Shown here one piece after another: positions 1-12,091 of a DNA stretch of 64,000 nt. The DNA comes from Vombatus ursinus (Eukaryota > Chordata > Mammalia > Diprotodontia > Vombatidae): positions 28,725,671 to 28,789,670 of the forward strand of contig NW_020954556.1 of assembly GCF_900497805.2 (NCBI RefSeq), read 5' to 3'. Each line of letters starts with the position of its first letter. Within the stretch, counting starts at the first letter, position 1. The position numbers and the translations under genes are program-made. The notes beneath the pieces were generated by a model. The model was not told the DNA's origin. It worked only from the letters and a program-made list of their open reading frames with translations, and made no database searches.

Positions 1-179
1 TTTTAACTGATCATTTGGTAAAGAAAACAAACAAAAAGCTCTTAATACTGCTTACAGTACGGCAGTGGCTTATTTGGAAAATTAGTGTGAAAAATTTGAA
101 GAGTCGAAATGACACTAACTACTACATAGCAATGGGTCTAAATTACAGGATTCCAGATTTAGAGCTAGAAAGGACTTTA

Positions 180-312
180 GAAATCATTTGATTCAACTCC
201 ATTCTCAGGAAAGGAAATTGATGCCCAGAAGGGCTGATTTGCCCAAGGTCACAGAGGCAGTAAGTGACAGAGACAGGGTTCAAACATGGGTTCTTAGACT
301 ACAAATTCAATA
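180..312 (-). mobile_element. MIR/THER-like SINE, inverted
   Basis: TGCCCAAGGTCACAGAGGCAG, TAAGTGACAGAGACAGGG and TTCAAACATGGGTTCTTAG follow MIR antisense order. Confidence 0.65.
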
Positions 313-1989
313 CTCTTTCAAATATACCTCATATATACCCTAACTGTTACCTTTTCCTACCTGGATCTCATCTATTCAGATCAGCTCTATGGTAATTATA
401 TTCATAAAGTTTCTCTATAGTAAGTACTCTGGAATACTGAATAAAATCTGAACAAAAACTGAAATATATCTTACTCATTATACTTAGAAAATATATTCTT
501 TAAGAAGATTCTTTTTCTTTTTTTAATTTAGATTTTAAACCCACCTGAAGACCTTTCTAAGTACAGCATATTTATGGAGATAGTTTCCTAATGGATTTCC
601 AGTTGTAAACAAAGGATTAAACTTATATGGAAGGTTCTGCCAATACTGGGAGCTATCCTTTGAGTGACACTACAGAATGTCTCCATACTTACAGCAACAG
701 GCTAAGACATGTAATAAAAATAATAGCAATAGTAATACCTACAGAAGTTAGTGAACATATTAGAGAATGAAGCCAAGAGGAGTCAGTAAGAATGAAAAGA
801 GAGTATAAAATAAGTTTAAAATCAAAGAAAAAAAAATGGCAGCATTCAATAGTCTAATGTCAAAGGTACATAGTACTCTTGGCTTTTTAAGAGTTTGTGA
901 AAAATTTCCTATCTTCCCATGCAGGTAAAGCTACAAAATTACTATAGTCCTTAATGTAACTTTTCAAAAATTATGAGATGAGAAAAAAGAGATATTTTGG
1001 GTTGTGAAATACTGCTAAGTAGAAATTTCTACTTACTAAAAGTATGACTAATAGTACTACAAAAAAATATTGCCAGGGAACATATGGGAAAGAAATTTAG
1101 ACAAGCTGTAAACAGCTCACCCAAGCACTAGAAACCTCAGGTGGCTTAGAGGTTAAATGATTTTCAACACAATGAAACCCCATGTCTAAGAAGGTTGCTT
1201 GTATCTCTAAAAGCCTACCTTGTGATTTGCTGGGCCCATCTGCAGCTCTGGGTGAAAGTAATGCAGTAATCAAGCTATGCCTAAAGCAAAGAATGAGACA
1301 GACTGTCCTTAGATGATTTCCTTTAAGAGCTTTGCATGACTGTGGCTCTTAGTTCTTCCGGAACTATTGTGCAGAAAAGAGCTAATGATTACAAAAGTAG
1401 GGCCCACTTCTAAGTGTTTACCTCATCATTAAGTACCTACCACAGATTAAGGTAGCTATAGGTCCCCAGAAGAAAAGTTCTTCTGCATGTTTCTTTAGTT
1501 CCTTTTTCAAAATGCATAAACCAGATTTAAGTATTTTTGTAAAACACAAACAATTACTATTCACTCTGTACTCCTTAATGCCAACTTTCAGCAATTTCTA
1601 TTATTAAGGATATCAAACTCTACGAAAGAAAACAAATGATAGTGACTATAATGGGATGAGTTCAAATAAACAACTAAAATAAACTCATTGACTCATATTG
1701 GTAAGTATAAATTTTTTTTTTAGCATGGGGTAGAAGCAGCACCTATTTTATGTAGATGAAGCTGATTTCCCTTTGAAGGGGTAGGAAGGCAGGCCATCTG
1801 CAGAAATTTGATTGGTCTAGAAATTAGGGTTTAAATCATTCAAGTTCAAATCAAGGCCTCCTTGAAAGCAGGGGGAGAAAAGATCTGGCCTATGGAGAAC
1901 TGTTGCTCTGGAGCTGCAAGCAGCCCCTACATGACCAAGAACTCCCCCTCCGCCATATCTGTGATGAGTGATCGGGGTCTCGGCTTGAA
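313..1989. other. Intron, no feature recognised
   Basis: A+T-rich single-copy-looking sequence. A G+C-richer patch at 1850-1990 holds only a 64-codon minus frame that looks like chance. Confidence 0.5.
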
Positions 1990-2112
1990 GGCCTCCAGTG
2001 ACACAGCCCATTCCATTTCCAGGCAGCTCTAATTATTAGAAGGTTTATCTTTACATTGAGCCTAAACTTGCCTCTCTACAACTTCTACCCTCTGCAGTGA
2101 GGAAATGGGCAT
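1990..2112 (-). mobile_element. CR1/L3 LINE 3' fragment, inverted
   Basis: CCAGGCAGCTCTAATTATTAG, AAGGTTTATCTTTACATTGAG and CCTCTCTACAACTTCTACCC match the antisense CR1/L3 3' region. It may extend further left. Confidence 0.6.
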
Positions 2113-2114
2113 GA

Positions 2115-2285
2115 GAAATGCATCAGATTGGAGTCAGGAGAACTGGACTCCAATCCAAGAATTGCTCTTTACAGACTTGGTGATCCTGAGCAAGTCTTCT
2201 CAGCTTTCTGGGCCTCAGTGTCCTCATCTGCAGAATAAGGGAGTTGGATTAGGTGATCCTAATGAGATACTATAGAAGAGGTGCT
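2115..2285 (+). mobile_element. MIR/THER-like SINE
   Basis: GGAGTCAGGAGAACTGGACTC, TGAGCAAGTCTTCTCAGC, GGGCCTCAGTGTCCTCATCTG and GGTGATCCTAA. It abuts the L2 that begins near 2320. Confidence 0.65.
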
Positions 2286-2319
2286 CTGCTTACTTTAAAA
2301 TGGTATATTATCACTGTTG

Positions 2320-3510
2320 TGTCATCTCATCTATTGGACATTTCAAACTTGATGTCTCAGAGAGATCTCAAAGTCATGGCCAATACAGAACTCATTTTCT
2401 TCCCCTCAAACCCTTCTTCCAAACTTCCCTATTTGTCAGAGGGACCACCATTCTTCCAGTCACCCAAGTTAGTAGCCTCAGCATCACCCTCAGCTCCCCT
2501 GTCCCTCACACCACATGTAGATCCCATCAGGTGCTAAATCTTACAGCCTCTACTTCAACAATATCCCTTGTATACACTCCCTTCTCTACACTCACACAAC
2601 TCTTGTCCTGGTTCAGGTCCTCACCACTTCCTACCTAGACTTCTGCAACAGCTTCCAAACTGGTCTCCTTGTTTCAAGTATCTTTTCCACTCTAGTCTAT
2701 CTTTCACACAGCTGCCTGAGTAATTTTCCTTATGCATGTATCTGATTATGTCCCTCCCCTACACAATAAAACCAAACAGTTCCCTATTACATATTACCTC
2801 ACAACCAGGCAATAAACTCCTTCCAAAGAAGGAACTGTATCTTTTATTTCTCTTGTATTCTCAGGGACACAGTGACAGATACACAGGTCCTCAATAAATA
2901 CTTGTTAATTGTTCAGTGGTGTAGTTTTTAAGATCTTCTCTCTAGGATAAAATATAAACACCTTTGTTTAACTTTTAAAGCCCTTCACAACCTGGCCTCA
3001 ACCTATCTTTCCAGACTCAGCGGACATTATTACTCTCCCTTCCCTCCACATATACTTGATCCAGCCAAACAGGCCTTCTCTCTGTTCTTCCTCACACATA
3101 ATACTCCGTTTCCTTTCTCCAGGCTTCTGCACTGTCTGTCCTGCATGCCTGGAATGTATGCGCTCCTCACCTCCACTTCACAGAATCCCTTTGATTCATA
3201 GTGAGCTTTTAATAATACTGATGACGCAGCTCAAGCACCACTTTCTATATGAAACCTTTTGGAGCCCCTCCCCACCAACTGCTAGTGTACTCCATCTCAA
3301 GCTACCTTGTATTTAGCTAATTTGTAATTTATTCTCTTTATATTTGTCTCGTATTTACACACATAGGTACTTTTTGTGTCCTCCATTAGGACATAACCTT
3401 TCTGCAAGCAGCAATTGTTTCATTCTTCGTATTTGTATCCCCAGTGTCTAGTATTGGGCCTAGCATCTATTAAATGCTTAATACTTATTCATTAAAGTTG
3501 CAACTATTTT
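2320..3510 (+). mobile_element. L2 LINE (ORF2 C-terminus and 3' end) with a 150-bp insert
   Basis: Opens in the reverse transcriptase region (TCTCAGAGAGATCTCAAAGTC; protein words SQRDLKVMANTELIFFP), then AGGATAAAATATAAACACC, CTTTTAAAGCCCTTCACAACC, CTTTCCAGACTCAGC and a 3' end TTAGGACATAACC...ATGCTTAATACTTATTC. The segment 2786-2938 does not belong at that point of L2 and is repeated at 3527-3684. No intact frame. Confidence 0.82.
2786..2938 (+). repeat. Direct repeat unit A (L2 3' end plus flank)
   Basis: CCTATTACATATTACC...TCAATAAATACTTGTTAATTG then GTTCAGTGGTGTAGTTTTTAAG. About 80-85% alike by eye to unit B, including 25 bp beyond the L2-like end. Confidence 0.75.
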
Positions 3511-3526
3511 CATTGTCTTTAACTAT

Positions 3527-3684
3527 TCCTATTAATATATTACCTTGTTAACTGGGTAATAAACTTCTTCCAGAGAAAAGAATTGTATCTTATATTTTTC
3601 TTATATTCTCAGTGACACAGTGCCAGATACATAAGTCTTCAATAAATACTTGTTAATTGTTTGGTGGTGTAATTTTTAAGATTC
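3527..3684 (+). repeat. Direct repeat unit B (L2 3' end plus flank)
   Basis: CCTATTAATATATTACC...TCAATAAATACTTGTTAATTG then TTTGGTGGTGTAATTTTTAAG. It follows the natural 3' end of the L2 at 2320-3510. Confidence 0.75.
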
Positions 3685-3689
3685 CGTCT

Positions 3690-4427
3690 GAAAAGTCACT
3701 CAAATGATTCTTAAAGTCATGCTCAAACGGTGATATAACTGAAGGATCTCTGATAAGTTACTCCAGTTTCTAGGGAAAATAGCCACCCGTGATTAACATT
3801 ATAGAGACAATCCAGGAACATTAAATACATTATTCAATCCACAAGATTTTTTCCTGGGCATGAGTTGTATCTGTTGAAGTATATATGACCAAGTTTAAAA
3901 AAATGAAGTGATCTAGACATCTGAAAAACGTGAAAGCTTTGTGAATAACAAATTGGAGAAGGAAAAAATTTGTGTGCATCTGGACTATTTTTTCAAAACT
4001 GTTACTTAGAAGCCAGCAGAGGCGTTGGCATTGTGCTGTCAAGATTCAGCTCAAAGAAACAGGATTATGTTTTGAAGGATAAAGGAAATAAAAAAGTGGA
4101 AGTCAGTTCACAGTTACCTCTCTTTGCTTAACTGCTTCAAAGAATGTTCCCTACTTCACTAACTATGCCGTTTAGCCAAAGAATAGTTGAATCCATTGAA
4201 GCTAACATAGGAGATAGTAAGTCCTAACCATTTTGGAGGGAAAAAAGTGACAGTGGGAGGTCAAAAAATGCCTCTCAAGAGTCACTTTTCTCAGAATGCC
4301 CGCTTTGACTAACCCATTCTGCAATGATCCTTCCATGGAGCTTTGTCCAGACAACATTTATATACAAGACTCAATTCGTTGATTGGATATTTCATATTTA
4401 GCATTGTTCTCCAGTTGATCTCAACCT
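3690..4427. other. Intron, no feature recognised
   Basis: No repeat signature or plausible exon found between the L2 copies. Confidence 0.5.
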
Positions 4428-5175
4428 AATAATTTATTAAGCACCTACTGTATATGAAAAGCACTGTGCTAGGCCTTGAGGATATAAGACAAAATGAACA
4501 ACAGCTCTTGCCTTAAAGAACTTACATTCTATTGGGGGAATACAACATGTGAAGAGCTAAGTATATATATATGAGGAGGAGGGAGTGAACATTAATAAAC
4601 AAGAGGGTCAGAAAAGGCCTCCCATAAAAGCTGACAAGTAAACTAAGCCTTGAGGAAAGCGATAGGCTCAAAAGGGTGGAACTGAAGAGAAAGCTTTGTT
4701 TAGGCACGGAGGATAGCCCCACGAAGGAAGGTATAGAGAAACAGAATACAAACACCGAGTTCAAAATCTGGCCGAAATAAAGAATTCTGAAAAGGGAGAA
4801 ATGTGCAGCAAGCTTGGAAAGGTCCAGCTGGGTCCAGAGTTTAAAGGGCTTTGAGGCCAAGCTGAGGAGGTTGTAGGGTATCTTACAGCCAACAGGGAGC
4901 CACCGGAGTTGACTGAGCAGGGGAGTCATGTACTGTCAGGTTTGTGTTTTAGGAGCATCATTCTGGCAAGTTTGAAGAGTTGGTTAGAGAGAGGAGAGAG
5001 ATTAGCTGTCGTAATAGTCCAAGCAAGAGGTAACGAGGGCCAGAGCTAGGCTGGTGGCCTTGTAAGTGGTGAGAATAGTATGGATACAAGAGATGTTGTG
5101 GAGGTAAAATCAGTAACACTTAGTAATTCATTGCATATATGGAATGAGGAAGAGGGAACAGTCAAAGTTCATTCC
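4428..5175 (-). mobile_element. L2 LINE, inverted
   Basis: Plus strand: TTTATTAAGCACCTACTGTA, AGCACTGTGCTAGGCC, CTTACATTCTATTGGGGG. The minus-strand frame at 4522-4929 reads MTPLLSQLRWLPVG and LLSLASKPFKLW, L2 ORF2 C-terminal words. It ends where an L1 starts (5180). Confidence 0.8.
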
Positions 5176-5179
5176 ACCT

Positions 5180-6985
5180 TGAATATGCACTAAAGACTTG
5201 TATAGATTCAATTATAAAGTGCTCCTTAAATAAAGAACAACTTAAATAGTTAGAAGTCTATTTAGTACTCATGACTAAGCATAATAAAAATGACAATACT
5301 ACCAAAATCAATTTATGCTTTTAATGATATATCAATCAAAATATCAAGGGGATATTTCATAAAACTTGATTAAAATAATAACAAAATTCATTAGAAAAAA
5401 ATAAGATCTAGAATATCAAAGGAAATGATGAAAAGAAGTAGAGATGGAAGGAGAATAACACCTTCAGACCTCAAACTATATTAGAAAGCAGCAGTCATCA
5501 GATATTGGTTAAAAAACAGAGAGACATAGCAATAGAAGGTACTGTGCAATGGAGAATCAGAAATAATAGATGTTAATAACCAAGTGCTTCATAAAGTGGA
5601 AAACATAAATTACTTAAGAAAAAAAACCCTCTATATTTGATTTTTTTTAACTGCTAGGAAAACTAGAAAGCAGACTGGCAGAAGTTAGGCTTAAACTAAC
5701 ACCTTACACCATATTCCACAATACATTCTAAACCAATATGTGACCTTAATATAAAGAACATACTATAAAAAATTAGAAGAGAAACAGATGGTATACTTTT
5801 CACAGTTATGGGTACAAGATTGACTCTTAGCCAAACAAGAAATAAAGGCAATTACAAAAGATAGAACAGATAACTTTGATTACTTGAAACTGAAAAGCTT
5901 CTGAACAGACAAAATTAAGGATAAGAAGGAAAGCAAACAGGAAGAAAAAAAAATCTTTGTATAAAATTTCTGCAGTAAGAGTTTACTGTCCAAGATATAT
6001 CGTCAATTAACATATATGCATATATAATGCAAATATACACGCATATGATTAATAGCCATTCGAACAAACAGTTCTCAAAAGAAGAATTGTCAAGTATTCA
6101 CAACCACATGAAGGAATGCTCCAAATCACTAATAACAAGAGAAATGCAAATCAAAACAACCCTGAGGTTTGGCTTTACTCCTTGAAAATTGTCAAAGTAC
6201 TCAACGCTAGGGGAGTTGAAGAATGATAAACACACTAATGCATTGTTGCTGAAGCTGTGAAAAGATACAACCATTTTGGAAAGCAATTTGAAATTATGCA
6301 AATAAAGTAACTAGAATGTCCATACCCTTTGAACCAGACTCCATTACTGGGCTTATATTCCAGGGAAGCCATTGATAAGAAAAAAAATCCCTATATGCTC
6401 CAAAATATTTATAGCAACATGTTTTGTGACAGCTAAGAATTGGAAACAAAGTAGATACCCATCAATTGGGGAATGGCGAGACAAATTGTGGTACACGAAT
6501 ACAATGGAATATTACTATGCTATATGAAATTATGCATGTGATAAATACAGAGACGCATGGAAAGATCTATATGAACTGATGAAGAGTGAAGTAAGAAAAT
6601 CCAAGAAAACTATACACGCACACACACACACACACACACATATAAAATAACTGCAACAAGGTAAATGGAAAGAATTGAATACAAAAAAAATTAAAAGTGC
6701 AACAAAAATATTAAAATCAAGACTTGATTGAAGAGATATGAGAAGATTCTCCTGACCCATCCCTTCATAGGGGTGGCAAGTCCACAGGTGTTAACATTGT
6801 GCATGTTTTCAAACTTTTTCCATTAAATTAATCAGTTGTGTTGATTTTTTTTTCCCTCTCTAAAAAATACTCTAAATATGGAATGGCTCTCTGGGAGGGG
6901 GAGGGAGAAGGATATTTAGAATAACTATGATGGTATAAGAAACAGAAGATATTAATAAAAACTTATAAAAAAAGAAAAAAATTAA
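5180..6985 (+). mobile_element. 5'-truncated L1 (second half of ORF2 plus 3' UTR)
   Basis: L1 ORF2 landmarks occur in order: AAAAATGACAATACTACCAAA (reverse transcriptase end), TGAAAAGCTTCTGAACAGAC, GAAATGCAAATCAAAACAAC, CATCAATTGGGGAATGGCGAG, TGGAATATTACTATGC. A 3' UTR with CTCTCTGGGAGGGGGAGGG and an A-rich end follows. Many stops and shifts; no coding potential. A (CA)n tract at 6614-6641 has grown inside it. Confidence 0.85.
6614..6641. repeat. (CA)n microsatellite
   Basis: About 14 CA units inside the L1 3' UTR at 5.2-7.0 kb. Confidence 0.95.
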
Positions 6986-7189
6986 AAGAGAGGGAAGAGA
7001 ATTAACTAAAAGAGCAAGGTAAAAAGATCTTCCTCCATTTTTGGATGAAGGTTGGGATCATTAAACAAAGTGTGCAATTTCCTTAAGGCAACCCACAGCC
7101 CATTTTCCTCTTTCTATTGAAATCCAGTCTAACTTGTCATCTCTTTGTACTGTTTGTTATAGATATACAGACCAACTGACAAGTTTTAT

Positions 7190-7830
7190 GAGTTGTTCTT
7201 CCAAATTCATGTCATAACCTAGACAAAAGACACTCTTAGTTCATCCAGCCCTACTTACGTGGATGTTTAGACCAAACTGTTTCAAATGGTTACAGATCTC
7301 TTTCCGGAGACTCTGCAGCATCCAAGACTTGAGACAACCAATACAATATTATCTGTTAACAGGAGCATTTGATGAATCTTAGCATCCACAGTAAATACTT
7401 CTTCCATTTGGACTCTTTGATCTCCTCCATTGTAGTGGTCCACATCTTTGACAATAACATAACTCTTCCTTACTTGATGTTTATAATTGCAGGATTGTAA
7501 AACAAAGTTATTCTGTTAAATACTTCAATTTTCTTGAATGATTTCGATGTGTGAATGGGAGAAACTTTGCTGGAAAATAGCCTTTAAAGTGTTATTTTGT
7601 TCACCTAATCAAACACTTTTTTGTAATAAAAATAAGCATGGTGAGATCTTGTATCTATGCATCTTTAAGTCAACTGAACGATGGTATTTTTTTTTTCTGT
7701 AGAATATCTCTTAAGAAAGCCTGTTTGTTTTGTACTAATTCCTTCATCAAGGATGTCCTTGATGAGTGCGAATTTCATAGGAGTATTTCAGAAAGACTTT
7801 GTAGAGATGGAAAGCAGACATACAAGTAAA
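7190..7830 (-). mobile_element. RTE-type LINE fragment, inverted
   Basis: On the minus strand, translated pieces in changing frames read RTE reverse-transcriptase words: an EIRTH(Q)GHP / ILDEGISTKQTGF-like block at 7715-7775, then YKKVFD (7605-7625), and further on VDAK...LLTDNIVLV followed by GCC(R)VSGK-like sequence at 7290-7400. These match the order of thumb/palm motifs in RTE/BovB reverse transcriptases. Broken in many places. Confidence 0.5.
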
Positions 7831-7879
7831 TAGTTGTTGATGTTCTCATAGTCATGAGATTTTTGTCCATGCTTTTCCT

Positions 7880-7935
7880 ACCTGTCTGACCCTGGGCAAG
7901 TCATTTAATCCCGACTGCCTCAAAAAAAAAAATAA
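7880..7935 (+). mobile_element. tRNA-derived SINE 3' remnant with A tail
   Basis: TCTGACCCTGGGCAAGTCAT followed by CCCGACTGCCTC and an A11 tail; only the last 50 bp of the element. Confidence 0.6.
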
Positions 7936-8256
7936 TATATTGTCTTTAAGAATTACCTTAGACTATTCTTTCTTTGTTTCTAGAAACATAAAGGGTTTGT
8001 GAATGCAATTAAGTACTAAAATCAGCTAGTCACAATACTAGGAAAGTACATCTACATGCCTAACCTTCTTTCCTTCAGTTTCTAGAGGGCATACATTTTA
8101 TTTTCATACTTTCAGCTCAGTAAAAGTTTCTACTCTGCTCCAAAGGGAAAGATTATGTTAACATTTTAGCAGACAATAGAAATAATTTATATTGTGGCTA
8201 AACCTGAGACAAATTTCTTCCTGAATAAGACCCATTTTCTATCTATTTCCATATAT

Positions 8257-8426
8257 TATTGTTGTTGTTCAGTCATTTTCAGTTATGTCATTTTATAGAT
8301 GAGGAAACTGAGGCAAACAGGGTTAAGTGACTTGCCCAGGGTCACACAGCTACTAAGTGTCTGAAGCTAAATGTGAAGATGAGTCTTCCAGGCCAAACGC
8401 TCTATCCACTGTACCACCTCACTGCT
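8257..8426 (-). mobile_element. Marsupial SINE, inverted
   Basis: TTGTTGTTGTTCAGTCATTTTC, ATGAGGAAACTGAGGCAAAC, ACTTGCCCAGGGTCACACAG and CTCTATCCACTGTACCACC. Flanks ATTTCCATATATTA and ATTTCCACATACATTA look like an imperfect target duplication. Confidence 0.8.
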
Positions 8427-9534
8427 CATTTCCACATACATTACCGTGCAATCAAATGAGTATGTTGTGGGGGACAGCTTGATGGGAAGGTAGAGCTCCT
8501 CACATTGTTCTTCTACTCTTAGACTAGAAGAAGAAAAAAAATCTAAACAAGAAAACAAACTAGTTTTAAAAAACAGTAATTATCAAAGATATTAAATGAT
8601 CAAAATAGGTCAAATAATGTGCTGCCCTAATTCTCAGGCACAGTTTACTAGTCCTTAAAAGGCTAGAAATAATGCATTTTTATTTGATTTCTCTTCAGGA
8701 AGATGATGACAGTTAATTTAACTCTTTACTTGCCATTGCTTCATTTGTCTTCCCATATTTAAGGAGAGAAATTAAGAAAAAAAAATACACAGAATACCTT
8801 ATACACAGAATACCACTCATTATCTCCTGCCAGTAATGAAGTTTTAGGGAAGACTTACAAATAATGTTTTTGTCAGAGAGCAAGGAATTGACAATGCCCT
8901 TAGATCAAAGCATCTTATAAATAGAAGAAAGATTCCATTCCTATACTGTATTCTGCTACACAATTTCAGCCAATTTCTGTTTTCCTTCTTACTGGAATAT
9001 TATTATTATAGGGTAGTTCAAAACCAGTAAAGTTTGTTGCTGGCCAAGTACATGTAATAAAGGCAGGAATGAGGAACAAAATATTAAGGTGGAGGATAAT
9101 TCTTTCACCAAGAGGTTTTGTCCTTGACCTTTTCCTCTCTAATTCATTTGAACAGAAGACACCATCCCCCACCAAAAAACCCTTGGAATTTGAGAAAACA
9201 AAGTCAAAAAGCTGAAATTTCAAATCCAGAGAGTACTTGGCTATTTATTGAAAGTTCAGCCCCTGAAATGTTCCTATAGTGGTTCTGTTTGGCAATCAGA
9301 AACTAAAAAGTATAAAGAGGTTTGTAATAGAGATGGTGTCCCTGGCAAGCAGGAAGAGGGGTTTAAAAAATAGACAAATACAGACAGGGAGTACAGTCTG
9401 ACTTGGCCTTAGACAGATGTAGTAGGATATAGCAAAGTAATAATGAATTCTGTTTTAGACATTCTGAGTTTGAAATATCAGTGGGCCTTTCTGTGGGAAT
9501 TGGTGATGTGAAACTGTACCTCCTATGTAGATGA
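8427..9534. other. Intron, no feature recognised
   Basis: Single-copy-looking; the 85-codon minus frame at 8966-9223 has no recognisable domain or flanking splice signals. Confidence 0.5.
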
Positions 9535-9600
9535 TTGAACCTATGTAACCTAATGAGGTCACAAAGAGTAAGACATGAAAGAACGACTGAACAGTAACTA
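9535..9600 (+). mobile_element. CORE-SINE 3' tail remnant
   Basis: AATGAGGTCACAAAGAGTAAG and AACGACTGAACAGTAAC equal the 3' end of the SINE at 27.3 kb; the head is missing. Confidence 0.5.
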
Positions 9601-10345
9601 CACGCAGTGAAGAATTGGAAAAAATAAATGTCATTGACTGGGGAATGATTAAACAAATCGTATGTAAATATAATGAAATATTATTGCACCATAAGAAATA
9701 ATGAATGTGAAAATAGAGAAATGTGGGAAGAAAACATGGACTAAAAGTGAAACAAGCAAAACCAGGAAAATAATACGTTATGACAACTACAATAATGTAA
9801 AAGAAAAGAACAAAATAACCTAAAGTAAAGCTATGTAATTATCATGATCAAGTTTGGCCCTTAAAAAGAAAGAAAAATGCTACATAAAAGCTAGCTATCG
9901 TTAATTATTATTTGTAGAAGTGAGGGACCGTGGTGTAGAACTGGAGTGCGGAACCTGCAGCCTCAAGGCCACATGTGGCCTTCTAGGTTCTTGGGTGGGG
10001 CCTTTTGACTGAGCTCAAATTTTACAGTACAAATCCTTTTACTATGGGGATTTGTTCTGTGAAGTTTGGATTCGGTCAAAGGGCTGCACTTGAGGACCTA
10101 GAGAGGGTCACATGTGACCTTGAGGCCAAAGGTTCCCCAGACCTGGTGTAGAACATTACATATACTGCCAGTCTCAATTGATTTGTTGATTAGTTTTGCT
10201 GGACTGCTTTTTTTCTCTATTTCTTTTTTTCATTCTTTATTATACAGAATGGCTCTTTGGTGAGGGATGAGAGAGATATAATTGGAAATGAAGGTGATAT
10301 GAAAACAAAGGATATCAATTTAAAATGTAAAAATAAATACACAGA
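9600..10345 (+). mobile_element. Diverged L1 3' end, split by a palindromic MITE
   Basis: Left part has the ORF2 C-terminal pattern (AATGAAATATTATTGCACCATAAGAAA) and early 3' UTR. After the MITE (9941-10145) it resumes with CATATACTGCCAGTCTC, TTGATTAGTTTTGCTGGACTG and AGAATGGCTCTTTGGTGAGGG, the usual next words of the marsupial L1 3' UTR. Confidence 0.72.
9941..10145. mobile_element. Palindromic hAT-type MITE (copy 1) with perfect 8-bp TSD
   Basis: A 205-bp element made of two inverted arms: GGAACCTGCAGCCTCAAGGCC...CACATGTGGCC on the left is mirrored by CACATGTGACCTTGAGGCC...GGTTCCCCAG on the right, with a second inverted pair (GGATTTGTTCTGTGAAGTTTGG against its mirror) near the centre. The 8-base direct repeat GTGTAGAA flanks it (9933-9940 and 10146-10153), the hallmark of hAT transposition. 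It has no coding capacity. It sits inside the 3' UTR of an L1, so it moved after that L1 inserted. Confidence 0.88.
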
Positions 10346-11214
10346 ACTGCTTATTTAAAGGTTTACCTTTAAAATGCCACTTACCAAAAGGGTTCAAGAT
10401 ACATAAGCATTTAAAAATACTTAGAGGAACAATGGAGAAACTTGCCCAGTGTTAACTTCAAGTTACCTGATGGGCTCTGCATGATCTTTCTAAAAATTAT
10501 GACTATTATAATCTTAGAAGTAGACTTCTGGGACTGAGGCCCTGAAGCACCTGATTTATTAAGAGCAGGTAAATGTACTTGAGTGCAAAGCACAACGTGA
10601 ACTTCCTTTCCCTACCCACCCAGGATCAAACAGAATCAATTACTTCTTTGTGCTAACCTGAAGAAGTACAGTCCTACAGCCAGAGGCACTCACAAGGCTT
10701 GGAAAACAAGGCTTGGAAAACACTGGTAGAGAAAAAATGTAAAGAGAAATAAATAACTCAATTAATCATCAGGACATGTTTCTTAATTCCAGCTGCCAAA
10801 CAAATAATCCAATCTTACTTCTTCCTTTTAAAATAAGCCATACTCAAAATCGGGAAAAATCAAACACATTTTGAGAAGAGTGGTTAAGCAACGATGTTTC
10901 AGATTGTGTACAAAAACTACCAGAGAGTGCGTTCCTCACTTTCTGGCGAGCCTATCTGTGAAAAGCATTCAGTAACATTACCACTGAGGCTGCCAAGGTA
11001 TCAGCTGCTTGAGGCCAATTTGTTCCAAGCTTTCGAAGAGCCTTCTCTAACTCCAATCCTTTGCCTAACACACTCACAAAAAAATTTGCTATACAAGATC
11101 TGTTGAGCCGAAATACACATTCTGCAACAACGCATAATAGCTGTAATTGCAAGGTGCTGTCAAAAGAACGCTATTACAAGCCACAAAACAGATTCTTGTA
11201 CACCTGAGAGGTTT
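10346..11214. other. Intron, no feature recognised
   Basis: Overlapping 66-70-codon frames on both strands at 10894-11152 look like chance. Confidence 0.5.
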
Positions 11215-11460
11215 TAGTTAGATTAGTCTTGAACTTACAAATACCTTTTCTAAAATGTGGCACCCAAAACTGAACACAATATTCCACAAATGGTCTGACC
11301 ATAACAAAGTACTAGTTGAGAGAAATTATTATTTCTCTCTTACATTAAAAGTCAATTATTAAATTAAGATAAATGTTTTCCCTTATTTCCTTATTCAGAA
11401 ATCAGCCTCTGTAGGCTATTCAGTCAGCCTCTAAAGGACATCGCTGATAGAAGAGATTGT
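11215..11460 (-). mobile_element. CR1/L3 LINE fragment, inverted
   Basis: AAATGTGGCACCCAAAACTG, AACACAATATTCCACAAATGG and TCTGACCATAACAAAGTA are a signature stretch of CR1/L3 read backwards. Confidence 0.7.
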
Positions 11461-11474
11461 CCAAATCCCCAGGG

Positions 11475-12010
11475 TCCATGCTTTTTGATCTTGAGTGAGA
11501 TGCCACCCAAATAGAAAACTTCACAAATAGAATCCAGCCTAGGTGAGATCTTGCCCTTAGGAAATAAGCCCCTATCCTTGGGACCTTCCATTAGAATTTA
11601 GGGTGATCGAGTTTATAAAGGGGAAAGCCAGCTCAAGTAGTCTGGGTAAAGATGAACTCTTTTGTCCAGATTGCTGGAGGCGGCTGAGTCTCATGATCCG
11701 CCAGGTTCTCAGCAGGAGGAGCTAAAGACTGTTTGCCCACCTCCTCATTAATACGTCCACCCCCTCAATGATTGTTAGGCAATCAGAGCTGATTTCCAAC
11801 CCCAGGGACAGCCCGTTTTCCAAAGGTTTTTTAAGCACTGAATGTTTTCGGGGGAGGGGAGGTGTCTGGTTTACGAGAGAAGGCCACTGATCACGTTTTA
11901 TTAATTATTTGCTAGCCATAATTAATAAAATGATTGTTAATTACCAAGAAATTAAGTCTCTCAGACTTTTCATTCATCAAAGGGTGGTGGACACTATGCC
12001 TCTTAATGTA
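11475..12010 (+). mobile_element. Possible LTR-like remnant
   Basis: A moderately G+C-rich block with TATAAAGG near 11612 and AATAAA near 11925, followed by a stretch ending TCATTCATCA. This layout resembles U3-R-U5, but no terminal TG/CA pair with a target duplication was found, so it is only a suggestion. It could equally be part of an unrelated old repeat. Confidence 0.3.
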
Positions 12011-12091
12011 GTTTGAGATTGCACCAGTTTTCTTAGTTGTCATATTATACTATTGATTCAATAATGTGTTTGTTTGGTTTAAGGTTTTTTT

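Noticed and set aside
9941-10145. A strong hairpin that could suggest a microRNA precursor
   Set aside because: The inverted arms and 8-bp direct repeats identify a palindromic MITE, and a second copy exists at 29202-29405; no evidence of processing from sequence.
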